Assembly (NCBI RefSeq): GCF_007860105.1
Contig: NZ_SJPU01000001.1
Span: 2,253,700-2,317,699 of the forward strand
Length of the DNA: 64,000 bases
Direction: 5' to 3'
Source of the DNA: Allorhodopirellula heiligendammensis
GTDB lineage: Bacteria > Planctomycetota > Planctomycetia > Pirellulales > Pirellulaceae
Within the stretch, counting starts at the first letter, position 1. Every line of letters starts with the position of its first letter. This document shows positions 7,430 to 17,530 of this stretch, in pieces. Position numbers and translations under genes: made by a program. Below the pieces are notes generated by a model. That model was not told the origin of the DNA, made no database searches, and saw only the letters and a list, made by a program, of their open reading frames with translations.

Positions 7430-9715
7430 TTACTTGGTGGGCGACGTCACGAACTCAATGAGTTCCTTCACAGGCAGCTGGTCGTCTGCCGGCTTTAATC
7501 GCTGTAAATTTTCAGCTCGGCCCGTGAGCGCATACATCTGATTCGCCCGACCTTCGATGCTCTCGGTATCGCGGATCAACAGCGCACGCGGTGCCGCCAG
7601 CACCATGAGTGATTCGACGTCGCCATACTTAACCGCCCCCGGCACAAAACTCGGTGAGGCATACGAATCGGCGTGTATGAATCGGAACCCATCAAGCATC
7701 ACGGCCGCTTTGGCCACCTCTTCCTCCGTCAATGCTGCCGCGGCGAGTGCCACCGGAGCCGCGGCGCCCGTACCGAGGATTGACACGGATTTCGCGTCCT
7801 GCTGACTGCAGTAGGCCAGCAGATCAAGTGCGTCGGCGACTTGATCTGCCATCCAGGTGCGGTTGTAGCCAAATGTGAATGCAGCGAAGGGGCGTGGGTC
7901 GGCAATCACGCGTTGCCGATCAGCGGTGTTGCCATCGCAGGCAAGCTCTCCCTGGCCGAACAAGTCGGGGACGATCAACTCGCCTCCAAAGCTTATCCAT
8001 TGCTTCACGAATTTTCGCTCGTCTGATGACATCTGCTCGAGCGATTGCTTGCCCCCGTCCCGCAACCACACCAACACATGCCGCTGCGATGCGTTGGAGC
8101 TGTCGTGGGTACTCGCACGCAGTGAGGCGAACGGGACCGCAGAATCTCGTCGCGAGTTGAGGAGCAACCCGGAGGTTACGTTCACTCCATCGAACGCCAG
8201 CACATCTCCCCGGGTCTCGACGTGGGACGCGTTCAGGTCTTCTGTAGAACTCATGGGCAGCGAGAGAATTGTCCGCCAAGCCTGTCCCAGCCGTGCTTGG
8301 TAGTCCGCCACCTGATCTGCGGAATTTGGCCACCACGCTTGAAGGCCCGCAGCTGCCTGCTCATCCATCCACTCGCAGACGGCTTGCTCATGCGAGACGC
8401 CGACCTGGGTGGGCTGCGGATGCTGCACGTTCCAAACCGCACCATCAGCGTCGGTGATCACAGCGAAGTCGTCCTCCACAATCGGCGTATCGATGCCCAG
8501 ACCGAGGTGACCATTCATCCAGGGATACATGACACTGCGTGAGACATAATTGTAGTTGTGCGGGAATCTCAGCATATCCGCGCATTCAACGTTCTCCGTC
8601 TGGCCGAACAATTCGTACAATTGCTGCAGTTCGGGGTAGCCGTCATCGAGCATGTCTTTCGTCCAGTCATTCGCCGCCGTGCATGCCATCGGTCGCGGCG
8701 CCATGAGTGCGGCGAGTTCCACGTTGCCTGCCTCGACTCGCAGTAGCGAACAATTCTCGCAATAACATCCGCCCTGCATGGAAGTCGAGACCATGCCATT
8801 GGGAAAGCTAACTTTCACTCGTGGGTCGATCGCGCCGAGCAGAATCGTCTGCGTCCCGCCGCCGCTGCCCCCGGTCACGCCCAATCGCTCTGGATCGACA
8901 TCGGCCAGACTCGCCAAAAAATCAAGGGCGCGAATGGCATTCCATGTTTGAAGTCCCATCACGGTTTGCAGTCGCAGTTCCGCATCCATACTGAACAGCG
9001 GCCATGACGTCGGCAGCGAGCCATCAGCGGGTCGCTGGTCTTCAGGTCGCAGTGCCGCGTGCTTGTGCACAGTGTCCTGGGAAATCTGCTGAGAGTCGCC
9101 ATAACCGAGCATGTCGAACATGAATGTCACGCAGCCCATCCGCGCCAGCTGAGCACAGCGTGCTAGCTTCGGCGTTTGACCGGATTGCACAAATCGCTCC
9201 GCACCAGCAGCGATCTCCTTCTCAATCTGGGCGTCGGAGAATCGCTGCATCCGACCGCCGTGCCCGTGCGGACACAGCACAGCAGCGTGCTTACCATCCA
9301 CTGGATTGCCAAGGTTCTTGCTAGCACCATCGGGACGGAACAACAAACCCGTGACGAAATGTCCGGGAAGACTCTCAAAATACACTCGCTCGACGGTAAA
9401 TCCATCACGTTGCAAACGGCCGTGGATCACTGCATTGAGCGGTGTCCGTGCTGGCATCGGTGAGAGTCCCGTCGCCACCAAAATCGTATTTCGTAATTGG
9501 TCTGCGCGAGCCAACCACTCCTCCTTGGTAGCCGGAACTTCAAATGGAAAATGACCGTTGAGAGTTTGAAGCTCACCGAGCCGGCTGTCAGGCGGTCGCT
9601 GCCCATCGGGCATCACCTGAAGTGAAGAGGTGGTCTGACCACCTGCCATTGGCGCAAGTGCCGCGAATACGAAGGCGATGGCGGCATAGATTGCTAGCGT
9701 GGAACGAAGTCGCAT
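7430..9715 (-). CDS. Secreted tandem alpha/beta-hydrolase (acetylxylan-esterase-like)
   Basis: Exported 761-residue hydrolase with an N-terminal signal peptide (hydrophobic 8-26, ending near MAGG). The first catalytic unit is of the dienelactone hydrolase/acetylxylan esterase type. It has CPHGHGG near 148-154, the nucleophile elbow TGGSGGGTQ with S284, an acid candidate D350 and H386 (RFPHNYNY). CYCENC (318-322) is a cysteine cluster seen in related planctomycete enzymes. The second half, from about 500, again reads like an alpha/beta-hydrolase. Its elbow is ILGTGAAAP at 646-654, so the serine is replaced by glycine and it should be inactive. Substrate unknown; esters on algal polysaccharides are plausible given the sulfatase next door, whose gene starts divergently about 220 bases away. 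Confidence 0.8.
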   Translation of the reverse strand: MRLRSTLAIYAAIAFVFAALAPMAGGQTTSSLQVMPDGQRPPDSRLGELQTLNGHFPFEVPATKEEWLARADQLRNTILVATGLSPMPARTPLNAVIHGRLQRDGFTVERVYFESLPGHFVTGLLFRPDGASKNLGNPVDGKHAAVLCPHGHGGRMQRFSDAQIEKEIAAGAERFVQSGQTPKLARCAQLARMGCVTFMFDMLGYGDSQQISQDTVHKHAALRPEDQRPADGSLPTSWPLFSMDAELRLQTVMGLQTWNAIRALDFLASLADVDPERLGVTGGSGGGTQTILLGAIDPRVKVSFPNGMVSTSMQGGCYCENCSLLRVEAGNVELAALMAPRPMACTAANDWTKDMLDDGYPELQQLYELFGQTENVECADMLRFPHNYNYVSRSVMYPWMNGHLGLGIDTPIVEDDFAVITDADGAVWNVQHPQPTQVGVSHEQAVCEWMDEQAAAGLQAWWPNSADQVADYQARLGQAWRTILSLPMSSTEDLNASHVETRGDVLAFDGVNVTSGLLLNSRRDSAVPFASLRASTHDSSNASQRHVLVWLRDGGKQSLEQMSSDERKFVKQWISFGGELIVPDLFGQGELACDGNTADRQRVIADPRPFAAFTFGYNRTWMADQVADALDLLAYCSQQDAKSVSILGTGAAAPVALAAAALTEEEVAKAAVMLDGFRFIHADSYASPSFVPGAVKYGDVESLMVLAAPRALLIRDTESIEGRANQMYALTGRAENLQRLKPADDQLPVKELIEFVTSPTK

Positions 9716-9937
9716 CGGAAATACTCAAAGACAGTGAATGAAAATACCCAGCGGCCATTCTATGCCGATTACACACGGTTGGGTTGGCGCGCGTCGTGAT
9801 GATGGCAACTTCGACAACGTCATGTGGGCTCCGCGGAGAGTCATCACCCCACTTCCCGACTCGTCTGTTGAATGTCGAGCTGGAGGGATCTATGCTGCGA
9901 GTCCAAATGTTCTCATTGTCTCCCGAGGTTTTCAGCC

Positions 9938-11488
9938 ATGCAGTTTGTCCACGCGGCCACTCCCGTGATCCTCGCCCTCGCGTTGTCAACGCAGTTGGCA
10001 GCACCGAAGCGATCCGCAGCCGCAGAGCTCAAACCAACGGATCGGCCAAATTTTGTGTTGATCATCGCTGACGACATTGGGTTTCGCGATATTGGATGCT
10101 ATGGCAGCGCGAACGCGCGGACCCCGCGTCTGGACGAACTCGCTGGCGAGAGCCTACGTTTGACCAACGCCTTTCTGACGGCGAGCAGTTGCAGTCCGTC
10201 GCGGGCGTCCATCATCACGGGACGCTATCCGCATAACAATGGTCCAGCGTCTGAACTCCACAAGCCGATCCCGTGGCACTTGCCTTCAGTAACGGGCGTC
10301 TTACGTGCCAATGGCTATTACACGGCGCTCTCGGGCAAGAACCACCTGTCGTGGGACGATGCACCCCAGGACGCGGACTCACCACCATCCGCCTTTGACC
10401 ATATCGACCGAGGAATTAATAAAAACGCGTCCGTTAAAAATACCGGCGGGCACGGAAATTGGGTCCAGACGATTGAAGATCTTCCGGCCGACCAACCTTT
10501 CATGCTGTGGTTGGCCAGCTTCGACGCTCATCGCAATTGGGATGCAGACGGACAGTGGGACGAATCCAAATATGGACCGCAGCATCGGGGCGACGATCTG
10601 CAGTTGCCGCCCGCGTTCGTGGATACTCCCGCAACCCGCGATGACTTTGCATCCTACCTCAATGAAGTCACACGGTTTGACCACTACGTCGGCGAGGTAA
10701 TCGACAAATTGAAAGCAGACGATTTGTGGAGCAACACGTACTTGTTCGTGTTAGCGGACAATGGCCGGCCCTTCCCACGCGGCAAAACACGCTTGAACGA
10801 CGACGGTATGCAGACATTCCTATTCTTGGCGGGGCCGACCCTCGCGGCGCCGGGAACGGCGTCGAATTCATTGGTCAGCGTCATCGATATTGCTCCCACC
10901 ATCTTAGACCTCGCCAAGGTGGATCGTCCGGAAACGTTTCAAGGCCGATCGTTGACGCCGCTCTATACGGACTCCCTAGCGACGATTCGCCCCTACGCAT
11001 TTTCTGAGCACAATTGGCACGACTACGAAGCGTTAGGTCGAGCAGTCCGCGACGATCGGTTTTTGTATGTTCAAAACGATCGCCCGCAACTGCCCTCTCA
11101 GGGGCCCGCTGACTCGGTCCGCAGCCCCACGCATCAGGACCTCTTGAAGGCGGCAGCGAAGGGAAGCGCGCTGACCGATGCCCAGGCAGACGTCCTCCGA
11201 GCGCCGCGGCCTGCTCAAGAACTCTACGATCGCCAAACCGATCCATTTCAGACAAACAATCTGATCAGTTTGCCAGAGTACGCGTCGACCCGCGATCGAC
11301 TCGCCGCAGCGCTATTGAAGTGGCGGGATGAAACGGGTGACTCTGCCCCGGACCGCATCACTCCCGACGGATTCGATCGCCAAACCGGGCTGGCGTTGAA
11401 GTTGGGCAAGAAAAAGCGTGCTGAGGCGAATCAGCCGCCACCGGGACACGATCGTGAGGCGACGCGTCGCAACGCCGAGGGCATCTAG
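9938..11488 (+). CDS. Secreted sulfatase (type I, formylglycine)
   Basis: Arylsulfatase-family hydrolase that removes sulfate esters, probably from polysaccharides. I start at the ATG at 9938 (516 residues) because it opens directly into a signal peptide (MQFVHAATPVILALALS); the longer frame from 9872 adds residues unlike a signal. NFVLIIADDIG gives the first metal-binding aspartates. The active-site motif is CSPSR in SSCSPSRASIITG, matching CxPxR, whose cysteine is matured to formylglycine. LSGKNH and LADNGRPF supply further conserved metal and substrate sites. The C-terminal tail is basic (LKLGKKKRAEA). It is divergent from the hydrolase gene on the left and convergent with gatB on the right. 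Maturation needs a sulfatase-modifying enzyme, not present in this window. Confidence 0.93.
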   Translation: MQFVHAATPVILALALSTQLAAPKRSAAAELKPTDRPNFVLIIADDIGFRDIGCYGSANARTPRLDELAGESLRLTNAFLTASSCSPSRASIITGRYPHNNGPASELHKPIPWHLPSVTGVLRANGYYTALSGKNHLSWDDAPQDADSPPSAFDHIDRGINKNASVKNTGGHGNWVQTIEDLPADQPFMLWLASFDAHRNWDADGQWDESKYGPQHRGDDLQLPPAFVDTPATRDDFASYLNEVTRFDHYVGEVIDKLKADDLWSNTYLFVLADNGRPFPRGKTRLNDDGMQTFLFLAGPTLAAPGTASNSLVSVIDIAPTILDLAKVDRPETFQGRSLTPLYTDSLATIRPYAFSEHNWHDYEALGRAVRDDRFLYVQNDRPQLPSQGPADSVRSPTHQDLLKAAAKGSALTDAQADVLRAPRPAQELYDRQTDPFQTNNLISLPEYASTRDRLAAALLKWRDETGDSAPDRITPDGFDRQTGLALKLGKKKRAEANQPPPGHDREATRRNAEGI

Positions 11489-11563
11489 AAGGTTGCCCTC
11501 GATCTCAACCGGGCCCTTGCGCTCACTCACGAGCAGGGCCTCCATGCGTCAGCCGAGTGGTTC

Positions 11564-13060
11564 CTAGGCTTCGGCGATCAGGTCGAGCAGGGTCTGCCGT
11601 ACGGCTTGCGGGTTCGCGTTGGGATTCTTCCCCCGGGCCTTCCCGATCAATGCGCCAACGGCTTGCTGTTTGCCTGCTTTGACGTCGGCGATGACCTGTG
11701 GGTTATCCGCTAACAACTCGCGGCACAGTTCGAGCAAATCGTTGTCGTCGACCGACTCAATCCCAAGGGCAGCCAGGGCCGCGTCAACACTTTCATCGTG
11801 GTCGAGTAAATACTCAAACACATCTCGTGCCCGAGCATTGTCGAGTTTGCCATCAACGATCTTATGAATCAGCTCGCCAAGCCGAGTCGGCGGCACGGGA
11901 AATGACTCCACATCAACATCACGGTCCTTGATCGTCCGCATGACCTCTTGCATGATCCATGAGGACGCCTTTTTCGGATCACCGCTGCGTTCTGCGGCCG
12001 TTTCGAAATAAGCGATCATTGCGGGCCCTTGATTGACGATCACATCGGCATCATAGAACTTCAATCCGTATTGGTTCTGAAGCCGCGTCCGGGTGATGGC
12101 GGGCAATTCGCCGAGTGATTCCCGAATTTCCTCAATCCACTCTCGCGGCAACCGCACGGGCAGCAAATCGGGATCGGGGAAGTACCGATAATCTGCAGAT
12201 TCTTCCTTTTCGCGCTGCGGGAAAGTCCGCTCACCAACATCGTCCCAACCGAACGTTCGTTTGGGAGCATCGTCAATGGTTTTTCCAGCATCCTCCCACT
12301 CGATCAGCTGCCGCTCAATCTCGTAATCGATCGCCCGCTGAACATTGCGAAAGCTATTGAGGTTCTTGACTTCCACGATCGGCGTTGCGACCTTCTTGCC
12401 ATCGACATCGAGGTGCAGGTTCACATTGGCGTCGGCACGCAAACTCCCTTCTTGCATCTCGCAATCGGAGACATCCAGATGGGTGAGCAGCAATTTGAGC
12501 TCACTCAGATACTCTTTCGCTTCGGCAGACGACCGCAAGTCAGGCTGACTGACAATCTCCAACAAGGGAGTGCCGCACCGATTCAGATCGATCTTGGTGT
12601 CCAAAACTCCCGCTGACTCGTCGTGCATGCTCTTGCCCGCATCCTCTTCCAAGTGAGCGCGGAGGATCCCGATGTGACGTGTGGCGTCGGGGTCGGCAGG
12701 ATCGGCGATATTGAGGTATCCATCGGCACAAATTGGCAGATCAAATTGGCTGATTTGATAGCCCTTGGGCAAGTCTGGATAAAAATACTGCTTGCGGTCC
12801 CACTTGGTCAGCGGGGGAATCGAGCAATTCAACGCCAGGCCCGTGCGTACCGACAGGCGAATGGCCTCGCGATTGATCACCGGCAACGCCCCCGGCATTC
12901 CCAGACACACCGGACAGACCTGGGTGTTCGCGGGCATCCCGAACTGGGTCGTGCAGCCACAGAACAGCTTGGTCTTGGTCTTCAGCTGGGCGTGCACTTC
13001 CAATCCGATGACGACGGTCACGGGGTAGCGGTTCGCGGCGAGGCGGTTGGATGTCGACAT
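11564..13060 (-). CDS. gatB: Asp-tRNA(Asn)/Glu-tRNA(Gln) amidotransferase subunit B
   Basis: Subunit B of the GatCAB amidotransferase, which converts misacylated Glu-tRNA(Gln) and Asp-tRNA(Asn) to the correct aminoacyl-tRNAs in the cytoplasm. It has the full usual length (498). The GatB kinase-like domain is shown by VVIGLEVHAQLKTKTKLFCG, the cysteines of VCPVCLGMPGALP, and KWDRKQYFYPDLPKGYQISQ. The C-terminal GatB/YqeY tail domain ends GKNPNANPQAVRQTLLDLI. The ATG at 13060 is well placed before the first strand. gatA and gatC are not adjacent. The gene faces the sulfatase gene convergently with 75 bases between stops. Confidence 0.97.
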   Translation of the reverse strand: MSTSNRLAANRYPVTVVIGLEVHAQLKTKTKLFCGCTTQFGMPANTQVCPVCLGMPGALPVINREAIRLSVRTGLALNCSIPPLTKWDRKQYFYPDLPKGYQISQFDLPICADGYLNIADPADPDATRHIGILRAHLEEDAGKSMHDESAGVLDTKIDLNRCGTPLLEIVSQPDLRSSAEAKEYLSELKLLLTHLDVSDCEMQEGSLRADANVNLHLDVDGKKVATPIVEVKNLNSFRNVQRAIDYEIERQLIEWEDAGKTIDDAPKRTFGWDDVGERTFPQREKEESADYRYFPDPDLLPVRLPREWIEEIRESLGELPAITRTRLQNQYGLKFYDADVIVNQGPAMIAYFETAAERSGDPKKASSWIMQEVMRTIKDRDVDVESFPVPPTRLGELIHKIVDGKLDNARARDVFEYLLDHDESVDAALAALGIESVDDNDLLELCRELLADNPQVIADVKAGKQQAVGALIGKARGKNPNANPQAVRQTLLDLIAEA

Positions 13061-13195
13061 GAAGATTCGTGAGAGAGAGACATGATGAACGCAACACCGC
13101 GAAACATACCAGACTGAAAAAACGGAGAACAGGCTTCGACCGCGTCGCCGGGGAGCTGAAACGCCTTGAGCTCCTCAATTCAACTGAGAAGCCGC

Positions 13196-13984
13196 TTATA
13201 CCAGGGCGATGGGAGGGCACGGATATGCCAGGCGAAACTCTTGTACGCTACCGAGGAACCCAGGGTCGAGCCGCGCGCTGGCAGACGACCAGATGGATGC
13301 GGGAACGCCTTGATAGTACGGCTCAGCGATCGCGCCGGCGATGCACGCCATGGTGTCGGAATCACCGCCAAGAGAGACCGCGAGGCGAATCGCATGTTCG
13401 AAGGAATTCGAATCAAGAAATGCCGTGATGGACTCGGGCACCGACCCCTCACAAGAAACATCGAATTCGTAATAGGGGCGAATTTCGTCGATGGATCTCG
13501 AGAGATCGTAACCGATCTCGGCATCTACGAATCGCCGAACATCGTCCTTCGAACCGCCCGTCCGCGCAATGAAAACGCAGCCAGCTGTCGCCATCGCCCC
13601 AAGAATACCGTTGGGATGATTGTGCGTGACCCGGGCACTCTGCTCGGCAAGGTCGAGTACCTCCGCAAGTGTATCGGCTGCGTACGCCACCGGCGACACA
13701 CGCATCGCCGAACCATTTCCCCAACTGCCGTACGGCTCGCGGTCCCGTCCACCCGCCCAATGAATGAAAGTGCCACCGTAGCCGGCCCGGGGATAGCGGT
13801 CGACGTACTCATGAAAATAGTCAACCAGGTCGCCACCGAGCCGCATCCAGTCCGCGACAGCAACCGTCAGCACGGAATCATCTGTGAATCGCGAGTCCGG
13901 TGAAAACAGTTCGAAATCAATGTACTTCGTCGGAGAGCATTCAAAACGCGAACCAACGATGTCACCAACAATGGCGCCGATCAC
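13196..13984 (-). CDS. ADP-ribosylglycohydrolase family protein
   Basis: Enzyme of the DraG/ARH family, which removes ADP-ribose from proteins or small molecules using two magnesium ions. MIGAIVGDIVGSRFE is the standard opening. The first metal site is TDDS at 34-37 and the second is the C-terminal GGDSDTMACIAGAIA. At 262 residues it is a complete single domain with no signal peptide, so it should be cytoplasmic. WGNGSAMRVSPVAY is a conserved family block. The target is unknown, and no ADP-ribosyltransferase is recognisable nearby. It shares strand with gatB downstream, 135 bases apart, and with the oxidoreductase gene upstream. Confidence 0.92.
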   Translation of the reverse strand: MIGAIVGDIVGSRFECSPTKYIDFELFSPDSRFTDDSVLTVAVADWMRLGGDLVDYFHEYVDRYPRAGYGGTFIHWAGGRDREPYGSWGNGSAMRVSPVAYAADTLAEVLDLAEQSARVTHNHPNGILGAMATAGCVFIARTGGSKDDVRRFVDAEIGYDLSRSIDEIRPYYEFDVSCEGSVPESITAFLDSNSFEHAIRLAVSLGGDSDTMACIAGAIAEPYYQGVPASIWSSASARLDPGFLGSVQEFRLAYPCPPIALV

Positions 13985-14050
13985 GTGCGATCCCCCATCT
14001 CGAAGTTACGAAGTCGACGATGTCGTTAGAACACGCAGCCCGCTACCGCT

Positions 14051-15349
14051 CTATATCTCCCAGCCCTGACGATACGGCGTACGAATGAGCGACTGCGCTT
14101 TGGGATTGTCACCGGTGGTCATCGTGGCGGCGTCCCAGCTGAATCCGCCAGCGCGATAGGCAACATTGCCGAGCAGTACGGACTCAGCCATGGGGCCGGT
14201 GTAGTCAAAGTGACAAGTCGATGCGGGGCCGCCTTTGCATGCGGCGATCCATTCATTGTAAAAACCGGGAGAATCGGGAACAAAGGGTTCGGGGGCCTTG
14301 AAGTCCGCAAACTTCTCTTCTGGATACAGTTTCCGGCTGCCAAATCCACATACTAAAATCCCGTCGCTGCCCAAGAACACCGTATTCATGCCTTTGCCTG
14401 AGAGACCATGCTGCTGCAGTAAGTCTGTGGGCGTTCCCAGGTACCAATGCAGATCAATCGGTGCATCTTGATTGTTCTCATTGAAACGATAGGTCACATG
14501 CATCGACTTGGGCGTTCGCAACTCATCAACGGGAGGACCGCTAGCGTCAACACGCTCGGGATGCTTTAGGCCGAGTGACCAATAGGGGATGTCCAAGATA
14601 TGACAGCCCCAATTACCCGTTTCACCGGTTCCAAACTCCCACCAAAATCGCCATCCGTACGGACAGATCGTGGGCTCGTATGGAAAGAATTTTGCCGGGC
14701 CAACCCATAAATCGTAATCCAGCGTTTTGGGCACCGGGGGTTTGGAAGTCGGCACGGCAGGCATACCTCGGTCTCCCCCGATCCAACTGTGCACCTCACG
14801 GACTTTGCCAATCGCTCCAGACTGAACCAACTCCACGACACGATGCATATTGGGCATCGCATGCCGTTGATTGCCCAGCTGGGTGGCAATCTTTTTCTCC
14901 CTCGCGAGATCACACAGCGTGCGTGTCTCGAACACGTTATGTGCCAGCGGTTTTTCGAGATATACGTTCAGATCATGTTCCATCGCGATGTACGTCGGAT
15001 GAAAATGGGTATGGTCCGGCGTGCTGATAACGACCCCATCCAGTTCGCCGCCAATCTTGTCGAACATTTTGCGGTAGTCGGTGTACCGGGTGACGTTCGG
15101 GAACTTTTCAAACGTGCCGCCGGCCCGGACTTCGTCGACATCGCAGAATGCCACCATGTCTTGGCTCTGGACGCCTGATACATTGGCAGCACCACGCCCC
15201 CCCACACCGATGCATGCCAGCCTCAGTTTTTCATTGGGACTCTCCGCCGCCGAAATACGACGCGGCGAAGCACCATGATAGAAGGCCAACCCGGCGGCCG
15301 CGGCCGTGGACGTTTTGAGTATATCGCGGCGAGAATGTTTGACTGTCAT
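14051..15349 (-). CDS. Tat-exported Gfo/Idh/MocA-family oxidoreductase
   Basis: NAD(P)-dependent oxidoreductase of the Gfo/Idh/MocA family. I use the ATG at 15349 because it opens a twin-arginine signal (HSRRDILKTSTAAAAGLAF); a longer frame starts at 15412. The Rossmann motif is LACIGVGGRGAAN. EKPLAHNVFETRTL contains the conserved EKP lysine. The C-terminal domain (GGFSWDAATMTTGDNPKAQ) is the form common in planctomycete periplasmic members. Such proteins are exported folded with cofactor bound. The substrate is probably a sugar derivative, which would fit the neighbouring hydrolase and sulfatase genes, but nothing in the sequence fixes it. Confidence 0.92.
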   Translation of the reverse strand: MTVKHSRRDILKTSTAAAAGLAFYHGASPRRISAAESPNEKLRLACIGVGGRGAANVSGVQSQDMVAFCDVDEVRAGGTFEKFPNVTRYTDYRKMFDKIGGELDGVVISTPDHTHFHPTYIAMEHDLNVYLEKPLAHNVFETRTLCDLAREKKIATQLGNQRHAMPNMHRVVELVQSGAIGKVREVHSWIGGDRGMPAVPTSKPPVPKTLDYDLWVGPAKFFPYEPTICPYGWRFWWEFGTGETGNWGCHILDIPYWSLGLKHPERVDASGPPVDELRTPKSMHVTYRFNENNQDAPIDLHWYLGTPTDLLQQHGLSGKGMNTVFLGSDGILVCGFGSRKLYPEEKFADFKAPEPFVPDSPGFYNEWIAACKGGPASTCHFDYTGPMAESVLLGNVAYRAGGFSWDAATMTTGDNPKAQSLIRTPYRQGWEI

Positions 15350-15544
15350 GGTTCCATCGGTCTCGAAATGGGAGGTAGACGTGTTCGGCAGCACTTGCAT
15401 CATAACACGCAAGATTGCCGTAGTGAATCTTGTGAGCGTTCCTGTTTAGCTATTCGTCAAACCTGGCCTGATCGCGTCACTTTGAAATGCAAAGGACACA
15501 TTTTGCAGATCCTACCAACAGTTTGGAGGATCGCGGCTGTGCGG

Positions 15545-17464
15545 CTAGACATCAATTTCGCTGGCGTCCTCGGCTCGCTCCATGATAAACCGAAATCGTG
15601 CTGAGGCATCGCGGCCCATCAGGTCACTGATCGCTTTATCGGTTTCGAGATGATCGTCAATTTCGACCTTCAGAAGTCTCCGCTTGCTAGGATCGAGCGT
15701 CGTGTTCCAAAGCACCTTCGGATCCATTTCACCGAGACCTTTAAAGCGTGTGATTTTGGGTTCGGCGCGGCCGCCATGTTCGCCGACGATTTGATCGCGA
15801 GCAGCTTCATCGGCGGCCCAAAAGGTTTCTTTACCGATGTCAACGCGGTAGAGCGGCGGCACCGCGATGAACAAGCGACCGTCGGCGATGAGGGCCGGCA
15901 TGTGCCGATAGAAAAATGTGAGCAAGAGCGTCGTAATGTGGTGCCCGTCAGAGTCCGCATCCGCCAGTAGGATAACGCGATCGTATCGCAGATCAGGCAA
16001 GTTGACGTGAGCGCCGATACCGCAACCGAGCGTGGCGATCAAATCTTGGATTTCCTTGTTGTCGAGAATTTTCTTTAGCGTCGCCGACTCGGTATTGAGC
16101 ACCTTGCCGCGCAGTGGCAAGATCGCTTGGTAGTTGCGGTCCCGTCCTTGCTTCGCACTACCGCCGGCGGAGTCGCCTTCGACGATGAATAATTCCGTTT
16201 TACCTTTCCCTCCCGAAACACAATCCCCGAGTTTGCTGGGAAGCATCACACGTTTGGAGCCACCTTTCCGTGACACCGCGTCACTCGCTGCCCGCGAGGC
16301 CGCGCGAGCCCGGGCGGCCGCGATTACCCGCGCAATCACTCCGTCAGCGATACTGGGATTGTTATTGAGCCACTGCTCCATCGCGCCACGAACGTGGGAC
16401 TCGACCAGTCCTTGCGCCTCGGGATTATTCAGCCTGTCTTTTGTTTGCCCCTGGAACTGGGGCTCGGAAATGAACAGTGAGACAATCGCAATCAAGCCCT
16501 CACGAATATCCTCGTGAGTAATCTTGACACCGCGGGGAGTTAGATCGTGGGTGTCAATGTAGTTGCGGGCGGCCTTGACGAGCCCGCTACGAAAACCGTT
16601 TTCGTGTGATCCACCGCTGGCAGTCGGGATCCCGTTGACATACGAGCGGACATGCTCATCCGTCGATTCCGTCCACTGCAGGGCTACCTCGAGGCGTTCA
16701 TTGTCGTCGATCCGATAGGTAAAGGGCGTGTCATGAATGGCCCGCGCACCGCGTTCCTTCATCACTTTGGCGAGATAATCGACGATGCCATTCTCATGCA
16801 GGTACGTGACCTTCGTACCGGCAACTTCATCAACATAGGTGACCTTCACACCGCGATGCAAGAATGATGCGGTTTCAAGTCGGGCCGAGATCGTCTCGCC
16901 ATTAAACGTCGTCTTGGGAAAGATCGTCGGATCGGGCTTGAACGTGATCGTCGTCCCCGTCCCGCGAACGGTGCCTTTGAGTTTTTGCAACTTGGACGTC
17001 GCAACGCCCCTGGCAAAGGTCATGCGGTACTGCGCCCCATCGCGTTTGACGACGGCCGTCAGTTCCTTGCTGAGCGCATTAACGACGGACGCGCCGACAC
17101 CGTGCAAACCACCGGAGGTTTTATAGTTAGCACCCTCGAACTTGCCCCCCGCGTGCAGCACCGTCAGCACCATCTCGAGGGCTGGTTTCTTTGTCTTGGG
17201 GTGTTTGTCGATCGGAATCCCGCGTCCGTTGTCACTGACTGTAATCGTCTGTTCGTCTTTGTGCAGCGTCACGGTGATCTCGCTGGCGTAGCCATTCATG
17301 GCTTCGTCCACCGAGTTATCAACGATTTCCCAAATTAAATGATGTAGCCCCGCCGAGTTCACGCCACCGATGTACATCCCGGGGCGTTTGCGAACGGGAT
17401 CGAGCCCCTCGAGCGCGATGATGTCTTTCGCGTTGTACGTGCTCGGTGGAGTTGCAGTCGACAT
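15545..17464 (-). CDS. Type IIA DNA topoisomerase subunit B (GyrB/ParE type)
   Basis: ATPase subunit of a type IIA topoisomerase (gyrase or topoisomerase IV). The GHKL ATPase has EIVDNSVDEAMNGYA, DNGRGIP and TSGGLHGVGASVVNALS. The transducer follows, then the TOPRIM domain with EGDSAGGSAKQGRDR and DADSDGHH, and the GyrB C-terminal tail (ITRFKGLGEMDP). Its 639 residues fit the short form without the E. coli insert. The tail ARFRFIMERAEDASEIDV differs from typical gyrases. It lies 66 bases downstream of the A subunit gene on the same strand, so the pair is one operon in A-B order. Which of gyrase or topoisomerase IV it is cannot be decided here, so no symbol is given. Confidence 0.95.
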   Translation of the reverse strand: MSTATPPSTYNAKDIIALEGLDPVRKRPGMYIGGVNSAGLHHLIWEIVDNSVDEAMNGYASEITVTLHKDEQTITVSDNGRGIPIDKHPKTKKPALEMVLTVLHAGGKFEGANYKTSGGLHGVGASVVNALSKELTAVVKRDGAQYRMTFARGVATSKLQKLKGTVRGTGTTITFKPDPTIFPKTTFNGETISARLETASFLHRGVKVTYVDEVAGTKVTYLHENGIVDYLAKVMKERGARAIHDTPFTYRIDDNERLEVALQWTESTDEHVRSYVNGIPTASGGSHENGFRSGLVKAARNYIDTHDLTPRGVKITHEDIREGLIAIVSLFISEPQFQGQTKDRLNNPEAQGLVESHVRGAMEQWLNNNPSIADGVIARVIAAARARAASRAASDAVSRKGGSKRVMLPSKLGDCVSGGKGKTELFIVEGDSAGGSAKQGRDRNYQAILPLRGKVLNTESATLKKILDNKEIQDLIATLGCGIGAHVNLPDLRYDRVILLADADSDGHHITTLLLTFFYRHMPALIADGRLFIAVPPLYRVDIGKETFWAADEAARDQIVGEHGGRAEPKITRFKGLGEMDPKVLWNTTLDPSKRRLLKVEIDDHLETDKAISDLMGRDASARFRFIMERAEDASEIDV

Positions 17465-17530
17465 ATTTCGGTATCAGCGGAGAATCAAGAAAAGAGAAAT
17501 TAAAAACTAACGAGCAGCTGGCGGCTCTCG

